Notes: generated by a model not told the origin, from the letters alone. A stretch of DNA of 64,000 nt from Sphingomonas sp. HDW15A (GCF_011301715.1 NZ_CP049870.1:1116001-1180000), one strand, 5' to 3'; counted from the first letter of the stretch, positions 51,046 through 60,658 are shown. Numbers and translations are program-made.

Positions 51046-52298
51046 AATTTCTCCCAGTCGGCCTGAGCCAGCCGGACGTCCATCTCGACCATGTCCGCGT
51101 CCAGACGCTGCTCGACGACGTCCCCGTGGGCGTGAAGCCAAGCGATACGCTCGCCATTATCTGCCGGCAAACGAACGGAATGCAGTTCCGCGCCGCGATG
51201 AAGGCGTTTGGCAACCGTTTCCCGGAGGACGTCCACCCCCTCGCCGGACAGGGCCGAAAGTAAGACGACGTCCTCTCGTCGCGCCGCTTCTCCTTTGACA
51301 GCAGCAAGACTATCCGGATCGAGCGCATCGATCTTGTTCCATACTTCGAGAATCGGCGGGCCTTCGCCTTCTTCCAACCCGAGCGACTGCAGGACTGACT
51401 GCACGTCGGCCGCCTGGGCTTCACTGTCGGGATGCGCGATGTCGCGAACATGGAGTATGAGGTCGGCGCCGGTCACTTCCTCCAGCGTCGCCCGGAAAGC
51501 CGCAATCAGTTCCGTTGGAAGGTCGGAGACGAACCCCACCGTATCGCTGAGGATCGCCTTGGAATGCCCTGGCAGGCGGATTTCACGCATTGTGGGGTCC
51601 AACGTGGCGAACAGCAGGTCTTCCGCCATGACGTTCGCCCGAGTCATCCGATTGAAAAGCGTCGACTTTCCGGCATTCGTGTAGCCGACAAGTGCGATTA
51701 CAGGCCATGGCGCGCGCTGGCGGCGCTCGCGGTGAAGGCCGCGCGTTCGCCGTACGTCCTCAAGTTCGCGCCGGATCTTGGCCATCCGATTGCGGATCAG
51801 CCGGCGGTCAGCCTCAATCTGGGTTTCGCCGGGGCCGCCGAGAAAGCCGAATCCGCCGCGCTGGCGTTCAAGGTGAGTCCAACTGCGAACCAGCCGTCCG
51901 GCCTGGTAATCGAGGTGTGCCAGTTCGACTTGCAACCTCCCTTCCGCGGTTGCGGCGCGCTCACCGAAGATCTCCAGGATCAGGCCGGTTCGGTCGATAA
52001 CCTTCGCTTTTGTAAGCTCTTCAAGCGTCTTCTGCTGAACGGGTGTCAAGGCCGCGTCGACCACCAGCAACCCGGCTTCGTGATCTTTGAGCATTCCGGC
52101 GACCTGCTCCGCCTGTCCCGGACCGATCAGACTGGCAGGCCTTGGCGCCCGAACCTTCAAGGCCTGGCGCGCGACGACATCAATGCCGATCGCTCCAGCA
52201 AGGCCTTCGGCTTCATCAAGGCGGGCCTCGGTAGAGCGCATCGATGCATTGCCGGCGATGTCGGGAAGAAGAATGACCGCGCGCTCGCCTCTGCTCAC
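51033..52298 (-). CDS. hflX: GTPase HflX
   Basis: Ribosome-associated GTPase. The 421-residue product contains the HflX N-terminal domain (TGLILEIFGERAATAEGRLQ), the coiled link with GGPGETQIEADRRLIRNR and the G domain with ALVGYTNAGKSTLFNRMT, DTVGFVSDLPT and NKID. The start used is GTG 52298; the in-frame stretch just upstream ([10 protein letters not shown]) resembles the N-terminus of relatives, so translation may begin slightly earlier at a non-standard codon. It is 29 bases downstream of hfq, the normal neighbour. Confidence 0.95.
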   Translation of the reverse strand: MSRGERAVILLPDIAGNASMRSTEARLDEAEGLAGAIGIDVVARQALKVRAPRPASLIGPGQAEQVAGMLKDHEAGLLVVDAALTPVQQKTLEELTKAKVIDRTGLILEIFGERAATAEGRLQVELAHLDYQAGRLVRSWTHLERQRGGFGFLGGPGETQIEADRRLIRNRMAKIRRELEDVRRTRGLHRERRQRAPWPVIALVGYTNAGKSTLFNRMTRANVMAEDLLFATLDPTMREIRLPGHSKAILSDTVGFVSDLPTELIAAFRATLEEVTGADLILHVRDIAHPDSEAQAADVQSVLQSLGLEEGEGPPILEVWNKIDALDPDSLAAVKGEAARREDVVLLSALSGEGVDVLRETVAKRLHRGAELHSVRLPADNGERIAWLHAHGDVVEQRLDADMVEMDVRLAQADWEKFQAL

Positions 52299-52327
52299 GC
52301 CGCCATCGTCGCTTCTGTTGAATACGC

Positions 52328-52813
52328 TCAGTGACTGTCCCCTTCCGGCTCTCCGCCAAGGTCGAGCGCCGACGCGGGCTGGAGAGTGGAGATGGCGTGC
52401 TTGTAGACGAGCTGCGAATGCCCGCCGCGTTCTAGAAGGATAACGAAGGCATCAAAGCCGGCGATCGATCCTTGCAGCATCACGCCGTTTACAAGGAACA
52501 TCGTCATGGGTTCCAATTGTCTTTGCGCTGCGCCCAGAAACATGTCCTGAAGGCCGGTCTTGTCCGAGCTCGGGTTGCGACCTTCACTGAGTTCGCCAGG
52601 CGAGGATTGCGGCTGGATCGTCGAGATAGCGTGCTTGTAGATGAGCTGCGGCGCGCCTTCGCGGCGCAGAAGAACCGAGAATGCGTCGAACCAGGTGATG
52701 ACGCCTTGCAGCTTTACGCCCTTCACAAGGAAGATCGTGACCGGTGTCTTCGATCGCCTCAACGCATTGAGGAACTGATCCTGTAGGCCGGGCGTGCCGG
52801 CGGCGTTCTTCAT
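52328..52813 (-). CDS. hfq: Tandem two-domain Hfq RNA chaperone
   Basis: Hfq is normally 70-100 residues and forms a hexamer; this chain of 161 residues has two complete Hfq/Sm folds. Domain 1 (about 10-68) starts [20 protein letters not shown] and ends [10 protein letters not shown]; domain 2 (about 88-146) starts [20 protein letters not shown] and ends [10 protein letters not shown], with an 18-residue Ser/Glu-rich linker. Both keep the proximal-face YKH (59-61, 137-139) and Gln-Asp. The rim arginine pair is present in domain 1 (R19-R20) but reduced to Q97-R98 in domain 2, and distal-face Tyr25 (E. coli numbering) is Phe in both. A trimer would mimic the hexamer with alternating rims. It lies in its usual place between ntrX and hflX. 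Confidence 0.95.
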   Translation of the reverse strand: MKNAAGTPGLQDQFLNALRRSKTPVTIFLVKGVKLQGVITWFDAFSVLLRREGAPQLIYKHAISTIQPQSSPGELSEGRNPSSDKTGLQDMFLGAAQRQLEPMTMFLVNGVMLQGSIAGFDAFVILLERGGHSQLVYKHAISTLQPASALDLGGEPEGDSH

Positions 52814-54192
52814 TCCTCGATATCGCGTCGATCAGCCAGCCCGAGCGCTTTCAATTTCCGGTGAAGCGCGGAGCGTTCCATGCCGATAAAAGTGGCTGTG
52901 CGCGAAATGTTACCGGAGAAACGCCGGATCTGGATACGGAGATACTCGCGCTCGAAGCTCTCGCGCGCCTCGCGCAACGGCGAGCCCATGATTGCCATCG
53001 ATGCGGCGCCGAGGCCGCTATTGCCTTCCGAATCGACAATTTCGCTGGGCAAGAGGTCGATATCGATCCGTTCGACGCGGTCACCGGGCGCAAGAATCAA
53101 AGTTCGCTCGATGATATTGCGAAGCTGACGCACGTTCCCAGGCCAGTCATGGGCCTGAAGCGCGGCCAGCGCTTCTTCGGTGATCGTCGGAGGGGCGATC
53201 CTTCGCTCCGCAGAAAAGCGCGCGAGGAAATGGGCGACGAGATCGGGGATGTCCTCGCGGCGTTCCTTGAGCGACGGAATACGAACGGGCACCACATTAA
53301 GCCGGTAGTAAAGGTCCTCGCGGAACCGGCCGGCCGCAATCTCCTCTGACAGCTCGCGTGAAGTCGCGCTGAGCACTCGCACATCGACCTTGACAGGCCG
53401 CTGGCCTCCGACGCGGCTGTAGCTCTGGTCGGTCAGCACGCGAAGGATTTTCGCTTGCGTGGTCAGCGGCATATCAGCGATTTCGTCAATGAAGAGCGTC
53501 CCACCATGGGCCTGCTCGAGCAGGCCTGGCCGGGCGACGCCATCGTCCTCCGCCCCGAACAGCTCTTCTTCCATCCTGTCGGGGCTCATCATCGCCGCCG
53601 AAACCGTAATGAATGGGGCTGAGGCTCGTGGGCTCCACTGGTGGATCATGCGCGCGGCAATCTCCTTGCCGACGCCTGCCGGACCAGTAATCAATACCCG
53701 GCTTCCGGTCGGCGCAACGCGCTTAAGGGTGGCCCGGACATTGTTGATTGCCACCGATGAGCCGTCGAGTTGGTCGTCCGGGCCGATCTTCGCACGAAAT
53801 GCCGCATTTTCCCGCCTCAGGCGATCGGTCTCGGTCGCCCGGCCCACCAGGTGCAGGAGTTTACCGGCCTCGAAGGGCTTTTCGATGAAATCGACGGCGC
53901 CTTCGCGAATAGCCGCCACGGCCGTATCCAGATTGCCGTGTCCGGAAATCATGATGACGGGCAGCGTCGAGTCACGGCGTTTGACCTGTTCGAGTACCTG
54001 CAGCCCGTCCTGCCGGGAGCCCTGCAGCCAAACGTCTAGCAGCACTAGCGAGGGTCGGCGATCCTCGATGGCTTCAAGCGCGGAATCGCTGTCGGCCGCC
54101 GTCCGGACCGAATAGCCCTCGTCTTCCAGGACACCGGCCACCAGCTCGCGAATGTCAGCTTCATCGTCGACGACCAGAACGTCAAGCGCCAT
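52810..54192 (-). CDS. ntrX: Response regulator NtrX lacking the GAFTGA loop
   Basis: Partner regulator of the NtrY kinase. Receiver domain at residues 1-125 with phospho-acceptor D53 (LVLLDVWL); AAA+ domain with [18 protein letters not shown] and [15 protein letters not shown]-terminal Fis-type helix-turn-helix ([20 protein letters not shown]). Where sigma-54 activators carry ELFG-x3-GAFTGA, this protein reads [19 protein letters not shown] near residue 209, so the sigma-54 contact loop is missing and it probably acts as an ordinary DNA-binding regulator. ATG 54192 overlaps the ntrY TGA (TGATG); an adjacent TTG gives one extra residue. Its stop overlaps hfq. Confidence 0.93.
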   Translation of the reverse strand: MALDVLVVDDEADIRELVAGVLEDEGYSVRTAADSDSALEAIEDRRPSLVLLDVWLQGSRQDGLQVLEQVKRRDSTLPVIMISGHGNLDTAVAAIREGAVDFIEKPFEAGKLLHLVGRATETDRLRRENAAFRAKIGPDDQLDGSSVAINNVRATLKRVAPTGSRVLITGPAGVGKEIAARMIHQWSPRASAPFITVSAAMMSPDRMEEELFGAEDDGVARPGLLEQAHGGTLFIDEIADMPLTTQAKILRVLTDQSYSRVGGQRPVKVDVRVLSATSRELSEEIAAGRFREDLYYRLNVVPVRIPSLKERREDIPDLVAHFLARFSAERRIAPPTITEEALAALQAHDWPGNVRQLRNIIERTLILAPGDRVERIDIDLLPSEIVDSEGNSGLGAASMAIMGSPLREARESFEREYLRIQIRRFSGNISRTATFIGMERSALHRKLKALGLADRRDIEE

Positions 54193-56464
54193 CAAAGCGG
54201 TCCTTCTTCGTCATATTCCCCATCGTCAGCGAGCGGAGTCGATGGCTCGCCGGGCACCTCCTCGGCAAGCGATTCCAGCCGGTCGGCATCGAATGCAATT
54301 CGGACGTGCGTGCCGCCCCCGTTCCTGTCGAGAAAGGCAATCTCGCCCAAATGTTCCTCGACGATCTTCTTTACGATCGCCAGCCCCAGGCCGGTCCCAC
54401 GTACGCGCGTGGTCATGTAGGGCTCGGTCAGCCGCTCGCGTTCCTGCGGAAGCCCGACGCCCGTATCGGTGACATCGATAATGACCTGATCGTTTTCCCG
54501 CCGGACCTTGAGGTCGACCCGGTCACCCTCGAAGTTGGTCTCGCCGCGATTGCGCCTGGCCTCGATCGCTTCGACGGCATTCTTGACGACGTTCGTGAGG
54601 GCCTGGCTGAGCTGCCGCCGGTCGCAAACCATGGCGATCTTGCCACTCGGCGGCTCGATCGAGAACCCGATTCCCGGATGCGCGACTTCGTGAAGGAAGA
54701 GTGCCGCTCGAGCGATTTCATGCACGTTTTCATGCCGGAAAACAGGTTTCGGCATTCTGGCAAAGTTGCTGAACTCGTCGACCATCCGCCTGAGGTCGCC
54801 GACCTGCCGCACGATCGTGCCGGTCAGGCGTTCGAACGTGTCGCGGTCCGATTGCACCTCGTTGCCATAGCGGCGCTGGAGTCGCTCGGCCGCGAGCTGA
54901 ATAGGCGTGAGCGGGTTCTTGATCTCGTGCGCGATGCGCCGGGCAATGTCGGACCAGGCCGCACGACGCTGGTCGCTCAGCTGATCGGTGATGTCGTCGA
55001 ACGTCAGCACCGATCCGTCGGCGTAGCGGACACGCTTGACCGCCAACGTGCGCTGCCCGCCTTCTGCGGCAGCAACCACCACGTTCGCATCGCGCGCTTC
55101 GCCGCTCATGAATTCCGCAAGTTCACTTGTAACGTCCTCTAGCGAATGGCCTTCGATCTCTTCGCCTTCCGGCTTCAACAGATTCTGCGCCGAGCGATTG
55201 ACGAGGAGAATCCGGCCGGATTCGTCAAGCGCGATGACCCCGGCAGTCACGCTGGATAGCACCGCCTCGATGAAGGCGCGGCGCGTATCTAGCTGCTCAT
55301 TGGCAGCGACCAGCGCGCCGGTCTGCTCCTGGAGCCGACCGGTCATGCGGTTGAAGGCAGACGCAAGTACGCCAATCTCGTCATTCGGTTCGTGGACGGG
55401 AACTCGAACGGAAAAATCCCCTTCTTCAACTCGGCCCACGGCCCGACCAACTCGCCAACCGGCCGGACCAGGCGGTCCGCGATTTTGAGCGCGAAAAAGA
55501 TGGCTAGCCCGACGATCAGCAGGGCGCCAATCAGAAGCGCCCCATTGAAGCGCAGCTGGTAAAGCCGGGAGCGCGCGATGAGCTCGCGATAATCCGCAAG
55601 CAGGCTGCTTCCACCGGATATTTGCTTTGCGAATTCCGGATCAAAGACCCGGCTGGCATAAAGGTAAGCGCCCGGACCGTAGTCCAGGCGCGTGAGCGCC
55701 CCGATCCGGTCGTTGCTATTGACCGGCACGCTTTCCCGATTGCCGAGAGCTGCGATTGTCTTCGGGGTAATGACCTCATTGAGCGCGCGATCGTAAGGAT
55801 TGACCAGCGCAAGCGACTGGATTGTTCCGTCAGGCCCTACGGTGAAAATAATCGCTTCCGACAGGTTTCGCTGCAGTACCTGGGTCGCGAATCCTTGAGC
55901 GAACACGGGGTTCTCAATCGAAACCTCTTTGAGGTAACCGGCCACGTCCCCGCTCATCGTGGTCGTTTCGGCTGAGACGCGGTCCACCTCGCGGTCATAA
56001 GCTCCGCGGACCAAGGCAACGGAATTTTCGACAAGTCCCTTGGCGCGGTCAGAAAACCAGAATTCTAACCCGGACTGAAATAGAAGTGACGCGAATATCG
56101 CCACCATAACGGTTGGGACTGCAGCAACGACAGAAAATAGCGCGACCAGCCGGGTGTGCAGTCGTCCGCCGGCTAGTCCCCTCTCCTCCGCACGGGCCAT
56201 GGCTAGGCGCCGGGAGAGCAGAACCATGAGCGCGATTGCGGGTATGAGGATCGAGACGAGAAGAAGTGCGATCAGCGGCGGCGAGAGGAAGCTCTGGGGG
56301 TCGTCGCCGCCGATAAGAACGGTGACACTGAGTGCGAGCATCCCGACCAGCAGGGCGGCCATCGCAGCGGTCGCGACCTTGTAAATGCGGCCGCTCGCCC
56401 TTTCCCGAGCAAGCCAATTAAGCCCCTTTTGGCTCAACGATGACTCGGTCGCGACAGCATCCAT
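54192..56464 (-). CDS. ntrY: Sensor histidine kinase NtrY, with one apparent 1-base deletion
   Basis: Membrane histidine kinase. N-terminal membrane segments (about residues 28-100), a periplasmic sensor region, a further segment, HAMP, PAS (VTAGVIALDESGRILLVN), the HisKA box RRIAHEIKNPLTPIQLAAER and an ATPase domain with GTGLGLAIVKKIVEEH. The frame breaks inside the HAMP domain after RLVRPVGELVG; one added base at the CCC 55442-55444 (a G on the coding strand) gives GAVGRVEEGDFSVRVPV and a 757-residue protein. Directly upstream is dusB; the ntrB and ntrC genes that usually lie between are absent. Confidence 0.93.
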
Positions 56465-56516
56465 CGCGCCGCCCTAGCACGGACGCGTTGCCTAAAAAAC
56501 ACAGTTGCGAAAATGC

Positions 56517-57515
56517 TCAGGCAGCCGCCCTCGAAAGCCACGGCGAATAGAACTCACCAAGCATTGCGAGCACCGCATCCGGATCGTCTAGCTGGTTGAC
56601 CTTGTTGCGGAATTCAGCCGATCCGGTGAGTCCCTTCGTGTACCAGCCAATATGCTTGCGAGCGAGATTGACTCCGGTCTGTCGCCCATAGAGCGACTGC
56701 ATCGCATCATATTGCTCGATAATAACAGCCAGCTGCTCGTCCATCGAGGGCTCCGGCTTGTCGCCATTGCCTGATAGGTCGGCCATGACCTGGCCAAGCA
56801 GCCACGGTCGGCCATAAGCGCCGCGGCCGATCATCACGCCGTCGGCGCCGGATTGAGCGAGCGCCTCGCGCGCATCTTCGCGGCTGCAGATGTCGCCGTT
56901 GACGATGACAGGAAGGCTGGTCGCCTCCTTGACCCTTCGAACGAAGCGCCAGTCGGCCGACCCCTTGTACATCTGGTTGCGGGTACGGCCGTGGACGGTA
57001 ATCATCTTCACGCCGAGATCCTCGGCGATGCGCGCCAGATCTGGCGCGTTGAGGCTGTCGTGGCACCAGCCCATGCGCATCTTGAGCGTGACTGGTACTT
57101 TCACGGCTTTCACTGTCGAATCAATGATCTCACCGGCAAGCTTGAGATCACGCATAAGCGCGCTTCCGGCATCGCCGTTGACCACCTTCTTGACCGGACA
57201 GCCCATGTTGATGTCGATGATTGCCGCGCCGCGTTGCTCGTTGAGCTTGGCGGCCTCCGCCATCTCCCTCGGCGTACAGCCGGCGAGCTGGAGCGACACG
57301 GGTTCCTCGGTCGGATCCCATGCGGCCTTTTGAAGCGACTGGCGCGTTTCGCGGATCATCGCCTGGCTGGCGATCATCTCGCTGACCGTCAGCCCGGCGC
57401 CATAGCGCTTGACGATCTTCCGGAACGGCAGGTCGGTGACGCCTGTCATCGGCGCCAGGATGACGGGCGCGTCAATGGTCAGCGGACCGACCGTGATGGG
57501 CTTCAGCGTTTGCAT
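56517..57515 (-). CDS. dusB: tRNA-dihydrouridine synthase B
   Basis: Flavoenzyme that reduces uridines in the tRNA D-loop. The 332 residues show VILAPMTGVTDLPFRKIVKR at the start, INMGCPVKKVVNGDAGSALM with the catalytic Cys, VHGRTRNQMYKGSADW and VIVNGDICS. ATG 57515 is used because family members start about here and the predicted promoter ends five bases upstream; a longer frame to 57668 runs antisense into ispDF. Transcription from that promoter would start about five bases before the ATG. Confidence 0.95.
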   Translation of the reverse strand: MQTLKPITVGPLTIDAPVILAPMTGVTDLPFRKIVKRYGAGLTVSEMIASQAMIRETRQSLQKAAWDPTEEPVSLQLAGCTPREMAEAAKLNEQRGAAIIDINMGCPVKKVVNGDAGSALMRDLKLAGEIIDSTVKAVKVPVTLKMRMGWCHDSLNAPDLARIAEDLGVKMITVHGRTRNQMYKGSADWRFVRRVKEATSLPVIVNGDICSREDAREALAQSGADGVMIGRGAYGRPWLLGQVMADLSGNGDKPEPSMDEQLAVIIEQYDAMQSLYGRQTGVNLARKHIGWYTKGLTGSAEFRNKVNQLDDPDAVLAMLGEFYSPWLSRAAA

Positions 57516-57525
57516 GGGAGGCGCG

Positions 57526-57554
57526 CCTTTACAGAAAGGGCCGGAAACGGGCAA
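57526..57554 (-). promoter_or_regulatory. Predicted dusB-ntrYX promoter
   Basis: Minus strand TTGCCC (57554-57549), 17-base spacer, TAAAGG (57531-57526). The -10 box is ten bases from the dusB ATG, so the leader would be very short. Confidence 0.5.
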
Positions 57555-57563
57555 GGCGCAGAT

Positions 57564-58703
57564 ATGTCGGTCACCGCCATCATTGTTGCAGCCGGGAGCG
57601 GTAGCCGCATGGGCGGCGAATTGCCCAAGCAATTTCGCGAGATAGCGGGCAAGGCCGTCCTCGCCCACGCGGTCGACGCGCTCCGATCACATTCTGGTGT
57701 GGATTCCATCAGAATCGTCATCGCTCCAGGACAGGAAATCACAGCGAAAGCAGCAATGGGCGATCGCGACGTCGGCCCATTCGTCACCGGCGGAGCGACG
57801 CGCGGGGAAAGCGTTGCCAATGGCCTCCGCGGAGTCGCGGACGACGAATTGGTGCTCATCCATGACGCTGCCCGTCCCTTCTGCCCGCCGCAAGTCATCG
57901 ACCGGCTGCTTGCCGCGTTGGAGCAGGCTCCGGCCGCGATCCCTGCCCTGCCCGTCGCCGATACCCTTGCAGCGGGCACAGATCGGATCGAGCGGATGGC
58001 CGACCGCAAAGGCCTGGTGCGTGTGCAGACGCCGCAGGCTTTCCGCGTCCGCGAACTGCGTGCGGCTCTCGCGAAGTCTGGAGGCGTGGAACTGACGGAC
58101 GAGAGCAGTGCGATGGTAGCCGCAGGGATGGGTGTCGTAATCGTGGAAGGCGACCCGATGCTCGAGAAACTGACGACACAGGCGGATTTCGACCGCGCCG
58201 AAGCATTACAGGGCGCTGCCCTTGTGTCCCGGACGGGTATGGGCTTCGACGTTCATGCCTTTTCCGGCGAAGGACCAATCATGATGGGAGGCATCGCGAT
58301 TCCACACGAGCGCGGGCTGGCCGGCCATAGCGACGCCGATGTCGTGCTCCACGCCATTACCGACGCCATTCTAGGCGCGATCGCTGAAGGCGATATCGGC
58401 CAGCACTTTCCGCCGTCCGACCCACAATGGAAGGGCGCGTCATCCGACCGGTTCTTGGCCCACGCGGCCCAACTGGCGCGCAATGGCGGCGGGAAAATCG
58501 ATCATGTCGACTGCACGGTGATTTGCGAAGTGCCCAAGGTCGGTCCATATCGCGAAGCCATGCGCAACCGCGTCGCCGAAATCCTCGATCTTCCTGTTCC
58601 CAAAGTGAGCATCAAAGCAACCACGACGGAACGCCTCGGCTTCGCCGGGCGCGGCGAAGGAATTGCTGCGCAGGCGATCGCCACCATTAGGATGCCCCAA
58701 TGA
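57564..58703 (+). CDS. ispDF: Bifunctional IspD-IspF enzyme of the MEP pathway
   Basis: Fusion of 379 residues. IspD (about 1-222) makes CDP-ME: AIIVAAGSGSRMGGELPKQF is the CTP-binding loop and HDAARPF is conserved. IspF (about 226-379) makes the cyclodiphosphate: MGFDVHAFSGEGPIMMGGI carries the zinc-binding Asp-x-His, and GHSDADVVLHAITDAILGA and TTTERLGFAGRGEGIAAQA follow. IspE is not nearby. ATG 57564 is chosen by fit to IspD N-termini; earlier in-frame codons are antisense to dusB. pncC overlaps the stop by four bases. Confidence 0.96.
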   Translation: MSVTAIIVAAGSGSRMGGELPKQFREIAGKAVLAHAVDALRSHSGVDSIRIVIAPGQEITAKAAMGDRDVGPFVTGGATRGESVANGLRGVADDELVLIHDAARPFCPPQVIDRLLAALEQAPAAIPALPVADTLAAGTDRIERMADRKGLVRVQTPQAFRVRELRAALAKSGGVELTDESSAMVAAGMGVVIVEGDPMLEKLTTQADFDRAEALQGAALVSRTGMGFDVHAFSGEGPIMMGGIAIPHERGLAGHSDADVVLHAITDAILGAIAEGDIGQHFPPSDPQWKGASSDRFLAHAAQLARNGGGKIDHVDCTVICEVPKVGPYREAMRNRVAEILDLPVPKVSIKATTTERLGFAGRGEGIAAQAIATIRMPQ

Positions 58704-59203
58704 TCTCGCTGCTTCCTGACGAACTCATTGAAAAGGCACGCGAGGTCGTCGAGGCCAATCGCAAGGCCGGCCGGAGAATTGCCGTGGCGGAGAGCTGCAC
58801 CGGCGGGCTCGTCAGCGCGGCAATCACCGAAATACCGGGCTCTTCGGAAGTGTTTGATGCCGGCTTCGTGACCTATTCGAACCAGGCGAAAATGGATCGT
58901 TTGAACGTCAACGAAGACGTAATTGGGACCTTTGGCGCGGTCAGCGTGGCAACGGCCTGGGCAATGGCGCAGGGCGCGCTTAGCGCCTCCGACGCGGACG
59001 TGGCAGTGGCAATTACCGGAATCGCCGGGCCGGACGGCGGATCAGAGCAAAAGCCAGTGGGCACTGTCGTGTTTGCGCGTGCGACCGCCAAGGACGGACC
59101 GGATGACGTCATGGCAGACAGCAAGCTGTTCGATGCCAGTGAAGGCCGATCAGGTATCCGGCTTCAGGCGGCGCTTTGTGCGCTCGACTTGTTGATGCCG
59201 TAG
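58700..59203 (+). CDS. pncC: Nicotinamide-nucleotide amidohydrolase (CinA C-terminal domain)
   Basis: The 167-residue product is the stand-alone CinA C-terminal domain that deamidates NMN to nicotinate mononucleotide in NAD recycling. RRIAVAESCTGGLVSAAITEIPGSS, VTYSNQAKMDRLNV and ITGIAGPDGGSEQKPVGTV are the family motifs. ATGA overlap with ispDF shows one transcript. Its last 40 bases overlap the convergent ratA gene. Confidence 0.93.
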   Translation: MISLLPDELIEKAREVVEANRKAGRRIAVAESCTGGLVSAAITEIPGSSEVFDAGFVTYSNQAKMDRLNVNEDVIGTFGAVSVATAWAMAQGALSASDADVAVAITGIAGPDGGSEQKPVGTVVFARATAKDGPDDVMADSKLFDASEGRSGIRLQAALCALDLLMP

Positions 59204-59622
59204 AGCGCGGCGGCGCGCTGTTCGAATGCTGATGTCATCCGCCGCAGCGCACGGTCGAACATCTGCCCCGCCAAGGCCTCGAAAATCCGCGATTTGAAAG
59301 CAAAGTCGACCGAGAAGCCGACGTTGGTTCCGCCTTCAACGGCCTCGAACTGCCACTCGTTGTGGAGATACTTAAGCGGCCCTTCGACATAATCGACCAC
59401 GATCCGGCCGGGCCGTTCCTTCGTCACCCGGGATGTAAAGCGTTCCTTGAAGGCATTGAACCCCACGACCAGGTCGGCGACGGTCTCCGTTTCGCTGCTC
59501 GAGCGGATCCGGACGGCCACGACCCAGGGCAGGAACTCGTCATAGCGGGCAATGTCGGCGACAAGGTCGAACAATTGCTCCGGCGTATAGGGAAGGAATT
59601 TGGTCTCGCTGTGCCGGGGCAT
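59164..59622 (-). CDS. RatA/Coq10-type START-domain protein
   Basis: A 152-residue polyketide cyclase/START protein. FLPYTPEQLFDLVADIARYDEFLPWVVAVRI and the ending GQMFDRALRRMTSAFEQRAAALYG match the group that includes E. coli RatA and mitochondrial Coq10, the latter a quinone-binding protein. In alphaproteobacteria this gene commonly follows lipA, so a respiratory-lipid role is more likely than a toxin role. The ATG overlaps the lipA TGA. It is convergent with pncC, overlapping by 40 bases. Confidence 0.88.
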   Translation of the reverse strand: MPRHSETKFLPYTPEQLFDLVADIARYDEFLPWVVAVRIRSSSETETVADLVVGFNAFKERFTSRVTKERPGRIVVDYVEGPLKYLHNEWQFEAVEGGTNVGFSVDFAFKSRIFEALAGQMFDRALRRMTSAFEQRAAALYGINKSSAQSAA

Positions 59623-60572
59623 CAGGCGGGTGTGCCTCCTGCCCTCGCGATCTTCTTGTTGCGGGCGTCCTGCATTTTCTTGAAGTCGTCGCCGGCGTGA
59701 TAGCTCGAACGGGTGAGCGGCGAGGCAGCGACGAGCAGGAAGCCCTTCGCGCGAGCAATCGATGCATAGGCGTCGAACGCTGCCGGGGTGACATACTCCT
59801 CCACCTTGGCATGGCGCGGTGTCGGCTGGAGATATTGGCCCATGGTCAGGAAATCGATTCCGGCCGAGCGCATGTCGTCCATGACCTGGTGAACTTCGAG
59901 CCGACCTTCTCCAAGGCCGACCATGATCCCGCTCTTGGTGAAGATGGTCGGATCGAGCTTCTTCACTTGCTCGAGAAGTCGGAGCGAGGCGTAATAACGT
60001 GCTCCCGGCCGGATCGTCGGATAAAGCCTGGGCACCGTTTCCAGGTTGTGATTGTAAACGTCGGGCTTGGCGGCAACGATAGCTTCAACCGCCGCTTCAT
60101 GCTTGTTGCGGAAATCGGGCGTTAGGATTTCTATCGTCGTGTTCGGAGTGTTGCGGCGAAGTGCCTCGATCACCTTCACGAACTGGCTGGCGCCGCCGTC
60201 CGGCAAATCGTCGCGGTCGACGGATGTGACGACAATGTGTTCGAGACCTAGCTCGGCCGCGGCGACCGCGACATGCTCCGGCTCAAGCGCATCGACGGCC
60301 CGAGGCATCCCGGTTTTGACGTTGCAGAAAGCGCAGGCCCGCGTGCACGTGTCACCGAGGATCATCACGGTGGCGTGCTTCTTGGTCCAGCACTCGCCGA
60401 TGTTCGGACAGGCCGCTTCCTCGCAAACGGTCGCCAGGTTGAGCGACCGCATCAGCTTGCGGGTCTGGGCATAGCCCTCGCTCACTGGAGCCTTGACCCG
60501 GATCCAGTCGGGCTTGCGCTGGCGCCCTTCGGCTCCGCTCGGGACGGGTGGCATGTCGATCGGCGCGTTCAT
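59622..60572 (-). CDS. lipA: Lipoyl synthase
   Basis: Radical SAM enzyme that inserts sulfur into octanoyl groups. The radical SAM cluster motif C-x3-C-x2-C is in [16 protein letters not shown], and the auxiliary cluster cysteines are in [32 protein letters not shown] and MVGLGE are also conserved. ATG 60572 gives 316 residues; the longer frame to 60623 would include promoter sequence. A -10-like TATCTG lies six bases before the ATG with little room for a binding site. Confidence 0.97.
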   Translation of the reverse strand: MNAPIDMPPVPSGAEGRQRKPDWIRVKAPVSEGYAQTRKLMRSLNLATVCEEAACPNIGECWTKKHATVMILGDTCTRACAFCNVKTGMPRAVDALEPEHVAVAAAELGLEHIVVTSVDRDDLPDGGASQFVKVIEALRRNTPNTTIEILTPDFRNKHEAAVEAIVAAKPDVYNHNLETVPRLYPTIRPGARYYASLRLLEQVKKLDPTIFTKSGIMVGLGEGRLEVHQVMDDMRSAGIDFLTMGQYLQPTPRHAKVEEYVTPAAFDAYASIARAKGFLLVAASPLTRSSYHAGDDFKKMQDARNKKIARAGGTPA

Positions 60573-60578
60573 GGCGGC

Positions 60579-60607
60579 CAGATAGCGATTGGCGGACTGT
60601 CTTGCCA
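60579..60607 (-). promoter_or_regulatory. Possible lipA promoter overlapping the carbonic anhydrase promoter
   Basis: Minus strand TGGCAA (60607-60602), 17-base spacer, TATCTG (60584-60579), the same -10 as alaS. The -35 match is poor and occupies the same bases as the opposing -35 box. Confidence 0.3.
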
Positions 60608-60630
60608 CCCCTGTGCCGTCCAACTAACCG
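60602..60630 (+). promoter_or_regulatory. Predicted carbonic anhydrase promoter
   Basis: TTGCCA (60602-60607), 17-base spacer, TAACCG (60625-60630). Start near 60637 gives a 22-base leader containing AAGGAT. Confidence 0.5.
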
Positions 60631-60658
60631 AGGCCTCGATAAACAAGGATGACTGCGA

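Noticed and set aside
59164-59622. RatA as the toxin of a type II toxin-antitoxin pair
   Set aside because: No RatB-like partner is adjacent; the gene is coupled to lipA and resembles Coq10-type START proteins.
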